NCBI RefSeq assembly: GCF_949769255.1 | Contig: NZ_OX458329.1 | Location: 1 to 64,000 of the forward strand | Source of the DNA: Mobiluncus massiliensis | GTDB lineage: Bacteria; Actinomycetota; Actinomycetes; Actinomycetales; Actinomycetaceae | Direction: 5' to 3' | Length of the DNA: 64,000 nucleotides | Part shown: one piece after another, positions 35,818-42,674 of the stretch | Position numbering within the stretch: the stretch's first letter is position 1 | How the letters are laid out: each line of letters opens with the position of its first letter | Position numbers and translations under genes: made by a program | The notes under the pieces: generated by a model | The model's input: only the letters and a program-made list of their open reading frames with translations | The model's database searches: none | Told to the model about the DNA's origin: nothing

Positions 35818-36051
35818 GTCGACCGCGGCGAACTCGGTGCCATCCAGGCCCGCTTCGAACACACGATTAACAACCTGAACGTGATGGCGGAAAATTATGC
35901 AGCAACGAGCTCCCGAATTAAGGACGCCGACATGCCTGCCGAAACCGTCAACTTCATGCGCGCCCGCATTTTGTCCCAATCTTCCAACGCGATGTTGACC
36001 CATTCCATCAACAACCCCCGTGGCGTTTTGGCCCTGCTCAACGCCGCCTGA
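35818..36051 (+). pseudogene. Flagellin C-terminal fragment
   Basis: A 77-codon frame bounded by TAG at 35815 and a natural TGA at 36049 encodes LGAIQARFEHTINNLNVMAE, IKDADMPAETVNFMRARI and a terminal PRGVLALLNAA. This is the D1/D0 C-terminal end of a flagellin, closest to the N-terminally extended flagellin at 37412 (NFMRGRILSQSS, PRGVLSLLSAA). No start codon or ribosome site and no N-terminal half are present. The reading frame is fully open, so it is recent, or maintained, perhaps as a recombination donor. Confidence 0.85.
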
Positions 36052-36580
36052 CGCGCGCCACGTTTCCCCGCCTCACGCATAACCCGCCCCGATTTTTCCG
36101 TTCAATAGCAGCGATAATCCTGCGGATTACCGCGCAACCTCCTGGGGTTCGGTAATGCTAGAGCAAGCTTTGGATTACACTCGCCCTGCGTCGTTGTCCC
36201 CAGCAAACTTTTCCATCCCCCCACGCGACAAGAGGCATGGATGATATCTTTGTATCTATTCTTTCGGAGCAAATGCTCAACTCCATTGTTTCCGTTTTAC
36301 TAACGCGCTGGTTGGACGGCGCTGCGAACCCGTCTGTAGTGCGGGGTGTTCCTTGTTTGTCGGCATGGGTAGCGCGCGACTTTGCTAGCGATATGGCACC
36401 GGTTTTACGACGAATTTGCGCACTTAGTCGCGGCACTTGCAGATTTCTTACGTTGGGGCTGCTTGGTCTCGGCGAGGGTGATTTGTCCTTTTTCCTTGTG
36501 TATATTGGCCTCAGGTGGCAATCCGAAGCTATGAGTAAATAACCCTTGAATTAATCGTTCAAGTACCCTAGTATTAATCC
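36052..36580. other. Intergenic region, possible short ORFs only
   Basis: Two opposing frames (36237-36542 plus, 36158-36436 minus) are open, but neither has a recognisable family, a good ribosome site or a convincing composition. The right end carries the hicA promoter. Otherwise I see nothing. Confidence 0.4.
36545..36574 (+). promoter_or_regulatory. hicA promoter with overlapping palindromic operator
   Basis: TTGAAT (36546-36551) and TAGTAT (36569-36574) are separated by 17 nt. The palindrome CTTGAA-N7-TTCAAG (36545-36563) overlaps the -35 box and spacer, a typical place for autorepression by a HicB-type antitoxin. The -10 box ends 6 nt before the hicA ATG, indicating a leaderless message. 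Confidence 0.6.
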
Positions 36581-36766
36581 ATGAAACGCCGCGACTTGCT
36601 GAAACGCCTTGCCGATATCGCAAGCCGCAAAGGCGAATCGCTGGAACTCGAAGAAGGCGGCAACCACACCAAAGTCCGCATAGGGCAATGGTCCGAGCCA
36701 ATCCCGCGCCACCGCGAAATCCAGGAACACCTTGCTAAGGGCATTATCAGGAGGGCAAGCCGATGA
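36581..36766 (+). CDS. hicA: HicA-like toxin
   Basis: HicA toxins are small mRNA interferases with a double-stranded RNA-binding-like fold. The 61-residue product (RRDLLKRLADIASRKG, then GGNHTKVRIG, PIPRHREIQEHLAKGI) has the HicA layout with the conserved Gly-x-His turn and an HREI segment. It overlaps the next gene by 4 nt (ATGA), the standard toxin-antitoxin arrangement. It has no ribosome-binding site and appears leaderless. Confidence 0.75.
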   Translation: MKRRDLLKRLADIASRKGESLELEEGGNHTKVRIGQWSEPIPRHREIQEHLAKGIIRRASR

Positions 36767-37179
36767 CCGCAAAAACCCCAAAAACCTCGAAAACCCAGAA
36801 GATGACCAACGTCACCGCCCATGCTATCCGTGAAAACGGCTGGTGGGTGGCCGACTTCACTTGCGATGGCAAGGAATACGGCACACAGGCGAAGCGCCTG
36901 GATCAGCTGGTGGACATGGTCAAGGACGCTTCAGCCCTGATGACCGGCCGCCCGGAAGACACTTTCGATGTCCACATCGTTGTCGACATGGCTGAATACA
37001 TTAGCGAAGTTGAAAAATATAAAGAGGCTGCCGCGCAAGCCCGCGATGCCGAGGCGAAAGTTGCCGCCGCTTCGCGTTCCGCGGTCGCAAAACTGAAAAA
37101 GGCCAACCTCGGCGTGCGCGACATAGCCACTTTGATGGGGGTCAGCCCTCAGCGCGTGTCCCAACTTGCCCATGCCTAA
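36763..37179 (+). CDS. hicB: HicB-like antitoxin with C-terminal helix-turn-helix
   Basis: The 138-residue product opens with a Thr/Lys tail, then a HicB-type beta domain (HAIRENGWWVADFTCDG, YGTQAKRLDQLVDMVKD). It is followed by a coiled Ala/Glu helix (about 90-110) and a helix-turn-helix (GVRDIATLMGVSPQRVSQLA) at the end. The order toxin-antitoxin and the 4-nt overlap support a HicAB module. The DNA-binding end probably recognises the palindrome in its own promoter. Confidence 0.72.
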   Translation: MTAKTPKTSKTQKMTNVTAHAIRENGWWVADFTCDGKEYGTQAKRLDQLVDMVKDASALMTGRPEDTFDVHIVVDMAEYISEVEKYKEAAAQARDAEAKVAAASRSAVAKLKKANLGVRDIATLMGVSPQRVSQLAHA

Positions 37180-37234
37180 GGCGTGTCCTCCTGTTCAATA
37201 GGCCTTTTGGGTGCATTCCCCGGGCGGACGGCAT

Positions 37235-37254
37235 TTGTCCTGTCATTTGGACAA
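37235..37254. promoter_or_regulatory. TTGTCC-N8-GGACAA inverted repeat upstream of extended flagellin
   Basis: A perfect 6-bp inverted repeat with an 8-nt spacer lies about 160 nt before the flagellin at 37412. It resembles the repeats at 34649 and 38713. Both half-sites read TTGTC outward, consistent with a dimeric regulator. Confidence 0.4.
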
Positions 37255-37411
37255 TTTAATTCGGACTGTTCACATTTCGCCCGCCGCGCCTTACACTAAA
37301 TTTTGCGGTGTGATTTCGGGGATTATCGAAATCCGCCCCGCGCGAGGGCAAGGAATGTTCCTCGATGATGGGTTGACGCGAGGTGTCTGACCCTTCAAAC
37401 AGACCCCAAGG

Positions 37412-38689
37412 ATGGTGGGAGCGATGACCACGTTAAGTGTGGATGGATACTCCGTCGCCATGTCGCCAGGCATGTCAGCGGCGGGTTTTTCTGCGCCCGA
37501 CACCGATGATTTTGCCGAGCCTTTTCAGAATCGGTCTGCTGGTACGTCCTCGTCTGGCGCCGAGTCCCGCGCTGATGCGCCCTTGTCACTGGGAGAGTCC
37601 TCCGATGCGGATCTTTCCCTCGACTCTCTACCTGGATTTTCCCGTTCCGGCGTGGCTGGTGCGTCCGGCACGGCTGATTCGCCCGGTGCGTCCGGTTCGC
37701 CTCGCGCGGCTGGTGCTGCTGGTTCGTCTGGCGCGGATTCCGCTCCCGGCAAGTCCCCGGCTGCGGCGGGGGCCTACTCGCGTTACGCCGTGCTGGTCCC
37801 CCTGGGGGGCGCGCCGCGTGCCAACGCTAGCCGCGGGGGAGCTCCGCGCAGCATCGCCACCAACGTGATGGCTCTCAATGCTTACCGCTATAACGTGAGC
37901 GCGGAACAGATTTTGCACCAGTCTCTGCAGCGTCTGTCCTCGGGGAAACGCATCAACTCGGCCGCCGATGATGCTTCCGGCTTGGCTCTGGTGCAGGGGC
38001 TGAAAACTCAGGTCCTCGGCAACCGTCAGGCGATTAAGAACGCCCAGGACGGGATTTCCCTGACCCAGACGGCAGAAGGCGTGTTGTCTACGGTTCACGA
38101 TATGCTCCAGCGGATGCGCCAGCTGGCGGTCCAGGGTGCTAACGACACGTATTCCGTGTCCGCCCGGGTGCAAATCGGTTCTGAGATGGACGCTATCCGC
38201 GTGGAAATCGGGCGAATTGGCCAGGTCACCGAGGCGATGGGGCGGCGGATTTTGGGCGGTAAATACGTGGAGCCCGCCGATGCGCTGCGTTTCCAGGTTG
38301 GCGCGAACGCCTCAGATGCGGAAGTCATCGCCATCACCTTTGTTGATGTCACCGACATCGCCAAGAATCAGATTGGCCACATTCCCCAGGATGCCAACCA
38401 CGAGGCATTCCAGCGCTCTATCGAGAATATCGATGATCAGATTCAGGTCATTTCCGGGGCTCGCGCCACACTCGGCGCGTTGATGAATCGCTTCGAACAC
38501 ACGATTAATAACTTGAACGTCTCGGTGGAAAACCTCTGTGCCGCCCAAAGCCGCATGCAGGATGCAGACATGGCGGCCGAATCCGTGAACTTTATGCGGG
38601 GCCGGATTCTGAGCCAATCTTCCCGCGCGGTATTGTCTCAGGCGCTGTCCGCTCCCCGTGGAGTGCTGTCGTTGCTGAGTGCTGCCTAG
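37412..38689 (+). CDS. Flagellin with ~146-residue N-terminal extension
   Basis: Residues ~147-425 form a complete flagellin: SIATNVMALNAYRYNVSAEQ, SSGKRINSAADDASGLALVQ, AIKNAQDGISLTQTAEGVLS, then FEHTINNLNVSVENL and a final LSLLSAA. Flagellins normally begin within a few residues of this D0 start, but the open frame continues upstream with a Ser/Gly/Ala/Pro-rich extension. No start with a ribosome site lies near the D0 start; the only candidates are GTG 37865 and ATG 37868. Start ATG 37412 (next to AAGG) or 37424 (after GGGAG) are both weak. It could be a surface-modified minor flagellin, or the extension may be untranslated. Confidence 0.75.
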   Translation: MVGAMTTLSVDGYSVAMSPGMSAAGFSAPDTDDFAEPFQNRSAGTSSSGAESRADAPLSLGESSDADLSLDSLPGFSRSGVAGASGTADSPGASGSPRAAGAAGSSGADSAPGKSPAAAGAYSRYAVLVPLGGAPRANASRGGAPRSIATNVMALNAYRYNVSAEQILHQSLQRLSSGKRINSAADDASGLALVQGLKTQVLGNRQAIKNAQDGISLTQTAEGVLSTVHDMLQRMRQLAVQGANDTYSVSARVQIGSEMDAIRVEIGRIGQVTEAMGRRILGGKYVEPADALRFQVGANASDAEVIAITFVDVTDIAKNQIGHIPQDANHEAFQRSIENIDDQIQVISGARATLGALMNRFEHTINNLNVSVENLCAAQSRMQDADMAAESVNFMRGRILSQSSRAVLSQALSAPRGVLSLLSAA

Positions 38690-38712
38690 CCCAAAATCGG
38701 GGTGTTTCCCCG

Positions 38713-38734
38713 GTTTGTCCTGTCCCAGACAAAC
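38713..38734. promoter_or_regulatory. GTTTGTC-N8-GACAAAC inverted repeat upstream of fliC
   Basis: A perfect 7-bp inverted repeat with an 8-nt spacer lies about 80 nt before the sigma-28-like promoter of fliC. It could alternatively act as a weak terminator for the preceding flagellin gene. Confidence 0.4.
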
Positions 38735-38814
38735 GAACGATGTGAGTTTATCGGGGAATTTTCCTTGATTGTGCAAACAATTGCAGTAAAATTAAATATC
38801 GGAAATGAATTTCC

Positions 38815-38841
38815 TAAAGTTTCTTGTCTGCCATCCGATTG
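38815..38841 (+). promoter_or_regulatory. Sigma-28 (FliA)-like promoter of fliC
   Basis: TAAAGTTT and TCCGATTG are separated by 11 nt, matching the class 3 flagellar promoter pattern TAAAGTTT-N11-GCCGATAA at 13 of 16 positions. It lies about 80 nt before the fliC start. The fliA gene is not in the window. Confidence 0.75.
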
Positions 38842-38922
38842 AGTGGTTTGTCGGACAGGAAGTCTGACGCAAGGCTACCAGGACGGTAAATTGCCGACTG
38901 GTCTAATCAGGAGGATTTTAAA

Positions 38923-39918
38923 ATGGCTTTGTCTATCAATCAGAACATCATGGCTATGAACAGCTACCGTAACTTGTCCTTGACCCAGTCCACTCTGGGC
39001 AAGTCTCTGGAGAAGTTGTCGTCTGGTTTCCGGATTAACCGGGCTGCCGATGACTCGTCCGGCTTGGCGATTTCTGAGGGCTTGCGCGCTCAGGTTCGTG
39101 GTAACAAGCAGGCTGTTAAGAACGCTCAGGATGGTATCTCGGTGGTTCAGACCGCTGAAGGTGCCCTGAATGAGGTTCACGACATGCTCCAGCGTCTGCG
39201 TGAGCTGGCTGTCAAAGGTGCAAACGACACCAATGATGATAAGGCTCGTGCCTACGTTGAGCAGGAAATGGCTCAGCTGAAGGAAGAGATTTACCGCGTT
39301 GGTGCGTCGACGAACTTCGATGGCCGTAAGCTGCTGTGGAACGGCAAAGAAATCAAGGCCGACACCACCGTTGGTGAAGGTAAACCCGAAATCGCGGAGG
39401 ACACAGTTCAAAGTGGCTGGTGGGATAAGGCCAAGGGTGCAGGTAACGCTGGTAAAGGCGGCATTCTGCAGTTCCAGGTTGGTGCAAATGGTCAGTCCCG
39501 TGTGGATGACATCGACGTCCAACTCGCCGACCTCGCCACGATTTTGAAGGAATCTGGAATGAAGGCTTACAGCCGTGACGGCAAGCCTGCAGCAGCCGGT
39601 GGTGGCGGTGGCTCCAATCCGGTCTTGACCACTCACGCCTTGTTCCAGGCTGAAATTGGTTCTATCGATAAGGCGATTGCGTCTGTGTCCAAGCTGCGTT
39701 CTGATTTCGGCTCGGTCCAGAACCGTTTCGAGCACACGATCAACAACCTGAATGTGGCAGTCGAGAACCTGTCCGCTTCCGAGTCTCGTATCCGCGACAC
39801 GGATATGGCCGAGGAAATGATGCAGTTCACTCGCAGCCAGATTCTGCAGGAAGCCGGCACTTCCATGCTGGCCCAAGCCAACCAGGTTCCCCAGACCGTT
39901 CTGTCCCTGCTCCGCTAA
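38923..39918 (+). CDS. fliC: Flagellin (main filament protein)
   Basis: The 331-residue product is an intact flagellin: MALSINQNIMAMNSYRNLSL, LSSGFRINRAADDSSGLAIS, KNAQDGISVVQTAEGALNEV at the N-terminus and FEHTINNLNVAVENLSASES, MLAQANQVPQTVLSLLR at the C-terminus. The central variable domain (about 135-240) is short. A strong CAGGAGG ribosome site and a sigma-28-like promoter precede it, and an intrinsic hairpin follows. Codon choices (CTG, GGT, CGT, GTT) look optimised for high expression relative to neighbours. CsrA, encoded at 11517, is a plausible translational regulator. Confidence 0.95.
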   Translation: MALSINQNIMAMNSYRNLSLTQSTLGKSLEKLSSGFRINRAADDSSGLAISEGLRAQVRGNKQAVKNAQDGISVVQTAEGALNEVHDMLQRLRELAVKGANDTNDDKARAYVEQEMAQLKEEIYRVGASTNFDGRKLLWNGKEIKADTTVGEGKPEIAEDTVQSGWWDKAKGAGNAGKGGILQFQVGANGQSRVDDIDVQLADLATILKESGMKAYSRDGKPAAAGGGGGSNPVLTTHALFQAEIGSIDKAIASVSKLRSDFGSVQNRFEHTINNLNVAVENLSASESRIRDTDMAEEMMQFTRSQILQEAGTSMLAQANQVPQTVLSLLR

Positions 39919-39963
39919 TCGGACATGACAGACAGCCTGGCCGTAACCCGGCTCTAGCTTATC

Positions 39964-39989
39964 GGAACCCCCGCTCTCGCGGGGGTTCC
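39964..39989 (+). terminator. Intrinsic hairpin after fliC
   Basis: GGAACCCCCGC and GCGGGGGTTCC form an 11-bp perfect stem with a TCTC loop, 45 nt after the fliC stop. It is followed by CCCATTT rather than a long T-run, but the strength fits a terminator. Confidence 0.75.
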
Positions 39990-40108
39990 CCCATTTAACC
40001 CCAGCGCCCGCGCACCACGGCTGCCCGCCCCGCCGTGCCCCCTCCGCACCGGCCTTGTGACCCCGCCGCCCCCGCACCGGCCTTGTGCGGTAAAATAAGG
40101 TCACGGAA

Positions 40109-40348
40109 CTGCATATCTACCGGTCGGCGCTGAAACATGGGTGTTCGACTAAAGATATTGAACAGGCGTTCAGCGTTTTTGTGTGCGAGATAATCGAACA
40201 CGACGACCCGCACAAAGTTATCCGCCTGGGATTTGATACGTCGGGGCAGCTCATCGAGGTTGGAGCGATGATGGACGACGATGTGCGAACCCCTCACACG
40301 ATGAAAGCCAGGCGGAAATATGTCGAGGAAATCCAAAGGAGACGGTAA
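40109..40348 (+). CDS. Small toxin-like protein without a standard start codon
   Basis: The frame 40094-40348 encodes ELHIYRSALKHGCSTKDIEQ, then IRLGFDTSGQLIEVGAM and a basic C-terminus ending RRYVEE-like KARRKYVEEIQRRR. It resembles small actinobacterial BrnT-like/unnamed toxins found beside short antitoxin genes. TAA at 40091 closes the frame upstream and no ATG, GTG or TTG lies before the conserved start; the first codons read AAT AAG GTC ACG GAA CTG. I mark CTG 40109, 8 nt after AAGG, as the best start, but the gene may have lost its initiator. It overlaps the next gene (TAATG). Confidence 0.55.
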   Translation: MHIYRSALKHGCSTKDIEQAFSVFVCEIIEHDDPHKVIRLGFDTSGQLIEVGAMMDDDVRTPHTMKARRKYVEEIQRRR

Positions 40349-40581
40349 TGACAGTGATACATGAGGAAATGACCCCGGAGGAAATAGACATCGCTGAGCA
40401 CTTTGAGCGCGGCCTATCGGACAGCGAGCTTCGTGCCGCCACTGTTCGGTTCGGCGCTGGAGCAATCGAGCTTCTTCCTCCGCAGCTTTCCCAGCTTTTG
40501 CATGAGCGAGCCGTCAAGGACGGGCAAAGTCAACTGGATGTCATGCGCAAGGCTTTGGAGTCGTATTTGATCCCGGCCTAG
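40348..40581 (+). CDS. Small antitoxin-like protein
   Basis: The 77-residue product begins with an acidic helix (EEMTPEEIDIAEHFERGLSD) and ends with a ribbon-helix-helix-like segment (LLHERAVKDGQSQLDVMRKA, LESYL). Its ATG overlaps the stop of the toxin-like gene by one base after AAAGGAGACGG. Position and size suggest the antitoxin of a two-gene module. I cannot name the family with confidence. Confidence 0.55.
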   Translation: MTVIHEEMTPEEIDIAEHFERGLSDSELRAATVRFGAGAIELLPPQLSQLLHERAVKDGQSQLDVMRKALESYLIPA

Positions 40582-40619
40582 CCGCTATCGGGGTTTGTGC
40601 GGGATACAAGGTGAGAGTG

Positions 40620-40922
40620 ATGACGACTCTGGATGAATTGAAAGCGAAGCGGCAACCGAATCGGGAGGCTGTGGAAGCGCACAAACAGCGGATGCTGGCG
40701 CAGACGCGCGCCTACCGTTTGCGCGAGCTGCGCGAGGAAAACTCCATGACGCAAGCTCAGCTGGCGCAGAAACTCGAAGTCAACCAGGCCCGGGTTTCCT
40801 CCATCGAGCGGGGGAACCTGGCTCAGACCCAGGTCAGCACGTTGCAGCGTTATGTCGCCGCTTTGGGCGGCAAACTCCAGCTCATCGCTCAGTTCGGAGA
40901 CGAGTCCGTGCGGATAGCCTGA
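40620..40922 (+). CDS. XRE-family helix-turn-helix protein
   Basis: The 100-residue product has a basic N-terminal helix and an XRE/Cro-type HTH (NSMTQAQLAQKLEVNQARVS, SSIERGNL) near residues 38-70, followed by VSTLQRYVAALGGKLQLIAQ, the pattern of HigA-like antitoxins that act downstream of a HigB toxin. No HigB lies upstream; instead the toxin/antitoxin-like pair ends 38 nt before. I chose ATG 40620 because AAGGTGAG precedes it. It may regulate the upstream pair or be an orphan antitoxin. Confidence 0.7.
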   Translation: MTTLDELKAKRQPNREAVEAHKQRMLAQTRAYRLRELREENSMTQAQLAQKLEVNQARVSSIERGNLAQTQVSTLQRYVAALGGKLQLIAQFGDESVRIA

Positions 40923-40929
40923 GCTCGGT

Positions 40930-40963
40930 GGCATCACGCCGAGCCGAATTAATAGGTTTTATT
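40930..40963. repeat. Module D fragment (right arm)
   Basis: GGCATCACGCCGAGCCGAAT followed by TAATAGGTTTTATT matches the right half of D. The left arm is missing or too diverged; the fragment follows the XRE gene directly. Confidence 0.65.
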
Positions 40964-41026
40964 CCGGGTTGTCCGAGGAATTTAGGGGATGTTTGATACC
41001 GGGTTTCGGGGCTTGCGTGGATTATA

Positions 41027-41080
41027 GGGGGAGAATAGCCGGGTAGCTGCCAATAATGGCAGCTACCCGGCTATTCTCCC
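41027..41080. repeat. Intergenic module B, copy 3
   Basis: GGGGGAGAATAGCCGGGTAG pairs with its complement around TGCCAATAATGGCA; the outer end changes to CTCCCTAGTT. Confidence 0.85.
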
Positions 41081-41149
41081 TAGTTAAATACAACCTAGGC
41101 AACTATCCCCAAATTTTCACGGGAAGTTATCCCCGGATTTTCGGGGCGG

Positions 41150-41280
41150 TTGCACGAGTGACCGATTTCAACCCGGATTCTGGGTTGGTGCTGAACGCTG
41201 ATTTTCTAAACTCGCAGATAGACGCGATTTAACTCTGGGCAAGTTGGCTCTGGGCACAGTGAAATCGGTCATTCATGCCA
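41150..41280. repeat. Intergenic module A (131-bp, MITE-like), copy 2
   Basis: Same length and terminal repeats (TTGCACGAGTGACCGATTTC and complement) as copies 1 and 3; the interior is the most diverged of the three. Confidence 0.8.
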
Positions 41281-41500
41281 CACAGGCCGGATCCGAGTGT
41301 CTATCGTTACCCACCAACCGCTCCACCACAGGCAGGACATTTTCTACTGCTTGATTTACGCGCCATAATCCAAGCAAAACCCGACCTTTAACACATCTGC
41401 GGGAAATGTCAAGCATGGCTACAAAATAAGCCCAAAAAGCTTACCAACCCTGAGTTTCACCTTACACCGCAAAGAAAAACCCGAAATAAAGACACACAAA

Positions 41501-41614
41501 ATGTTACTTAACCCCTTCACTCGCCTGGAAAACGGCACCTGGGCCGTGAAAGGAACCGGACTAACTCCCGGTGAAACCATCACCATCGTCAACCCCGAAA
41601 ACGACCAGCAATGA
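41501..41614 (+). CDS. Possible 37-residue ORF
   Basis: A short frame encodes MLLNPFTRLENGTWAVKGTG followed by LTPGETITIVNPENDQQ. The second half looks like a small beta domain. There is no clear ribosome-binding site, and it may be the tail of a lost gene. I do not recognise it. Confidence 0.2.
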   Translation: MLLNPFTRLENGTWAVKGTGLTPGETITIVNPENDQQ

Positions 41615-41713
41615 ACACGCCCGACAGCCTGCCCGGAATCTTGCGATTGCGCTGCCCGCCCCCTAAAACAAACCTACTGGTATAATAAAAACTCCACTGG
41701 TAGTATTGCTGAC

Positions 41714-42454
41714 ATGGAAAGTTCTGATAAAGAATTTAAACTTCCAAAGAATGTCGACGTATCATCAATCTACATTGATGAGTCTGGCTCTCGAAATTCT
41801 CGCGGCGGTTTTTTTGTGGTTGGTTTCGTCAAAGTGCGTGACACAGCGATTCTTGCCCGCAAAATTCGAGAGATACGACAGCGGCATGGTTTTTATAAAG
41901 AAATTCATTTCTCCCAAATCAACAAGCGTAGCCTGGCTTTTTACTTCGATTTAGTCGAAACGCTCGCGTCTGAAAATGTTCGTGTGGGAGGCTCGGTTTA
42001 TGACGCACATAACTCTTTCAGTTCAGATGTCGAGACCTGGAAGCAGCAAGCCGAAATGGCTGCACGGCTAGTAGTAGGAAATGTGAACCGTGGAGAGCTG
42101 GTAAATGTATTTCTTGACCTAGTACAGACTCCAAAAGGAGAGACTGTCGCCCAGGTGGTGAAGGCGGAAGCTAACCGACGACTCAAATCGCGCTCAGTAC
42201 TGGAAGCATACGATGTCAACTCGCAAGCAACTGATTTGCTTCAACTAGCGGACATCGTTGCAGGATCAATCAAATGCGAGCGCTCCAAAAACAATCCTGA
42301 GCAAAGTACGACACCCAAGACTCAGGTAGCTGCGCGGTTCCGACGCGCTCTGGAACTGGACAATTTTGCAGACATCCAACAAGGGAAAGTTAACATAATG
42401 AGTTTCCAGGAATCCATAACTATTGACACAAGACCATACAAAACCATACAATAG
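41714..42454 (+). CDS. DUF3800 domain protein
   Basis: The 246-residue product has the DUF3800 hallmarks: YIDESGSRNSRGGFFVVGFV at the N-terminus and DLLQLADIVAGSIKCE near residues 178-195, both carrying acidic residues that resemble an RNase H-like active site. DUF3800 proteins are often found near mobile elements and defence genes. The gene is noticeably more AT-rich in codon choice than its neighbours, suggesting transfer. TATAAT lies 28 nt before the ATG; no ribosome site is clear. The IS1249-type element lies about 220 bp downstream. Confidence 0.8.
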   Translation: MESSDKEFKLPKNVDVSSIYIDESGSRNSRGGFFVVGFVKVRDTAILARKIREIRQRHGFYKEIHFSQINKRSLAFYFDLVETLASENVRVGGSVYDAHNSFSSDVETWKQQAEMAARLVVGNVNRGELVNVFLDLVQTPKGETVAQVVKAEANRRLKSRSVLEAYDVNSQATDLLQLADIVAGSIKCERSKNNPEQSTTPKTQVAARFRRALELDNFADIQQGKVNIMSFQESITIDTRPYKTIQ

Positions 42455-42562
42455 GGACGTAGGAGGATTTGGGTGAGATTCCCACCACCCTTCTGCCTGG
42501 TCATGACCTCGGTCATCTTCCAGTAGAGCGCATATGTTTTTTGCGCCTGTTCATACTTAGAG

Positions 42563-42590
42563 TTCCCGCCCGTCTAACGAGGGGCGGGAA
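42563..42590. terminator. Hairpin after the DUF3800 gene
   Basis: TTCCCGCCC and GGGCGGGAA form a 9-bp stem around a 10-nt loop about 110 nt after the DUF3800 stop. The remaining sequence to 42674 shows nothing. Confidence 0.55.
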
Positions 42591-42674
42591 TTCGACTATC
42601 AATCCCCTACAACTATCCAAGCAACCATGAACCAGGCCACCAACTAACCTGGCTGGTCAGAGATTTTGTGGTTT

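Larger units (their letters stand above)
40923..41713. other. Intergenic region with D fragment, B and A modules
   Basis: The left half holds a D-module right arm, a B hairpin and an A element. The right half (41290-41713) is AT-rich relative to neighbours and holds only one short possible ORF and a TATAAT box at 41681-41686 before the DUF3800 gene. Confidence 0.5.

Noticed and set aside
36158..36542. Two opposing short frames near 36.2-36.5 kb
   Set aside because: No family, no convincing ribosome site and mutually exclusive; I note the region as intergenic.
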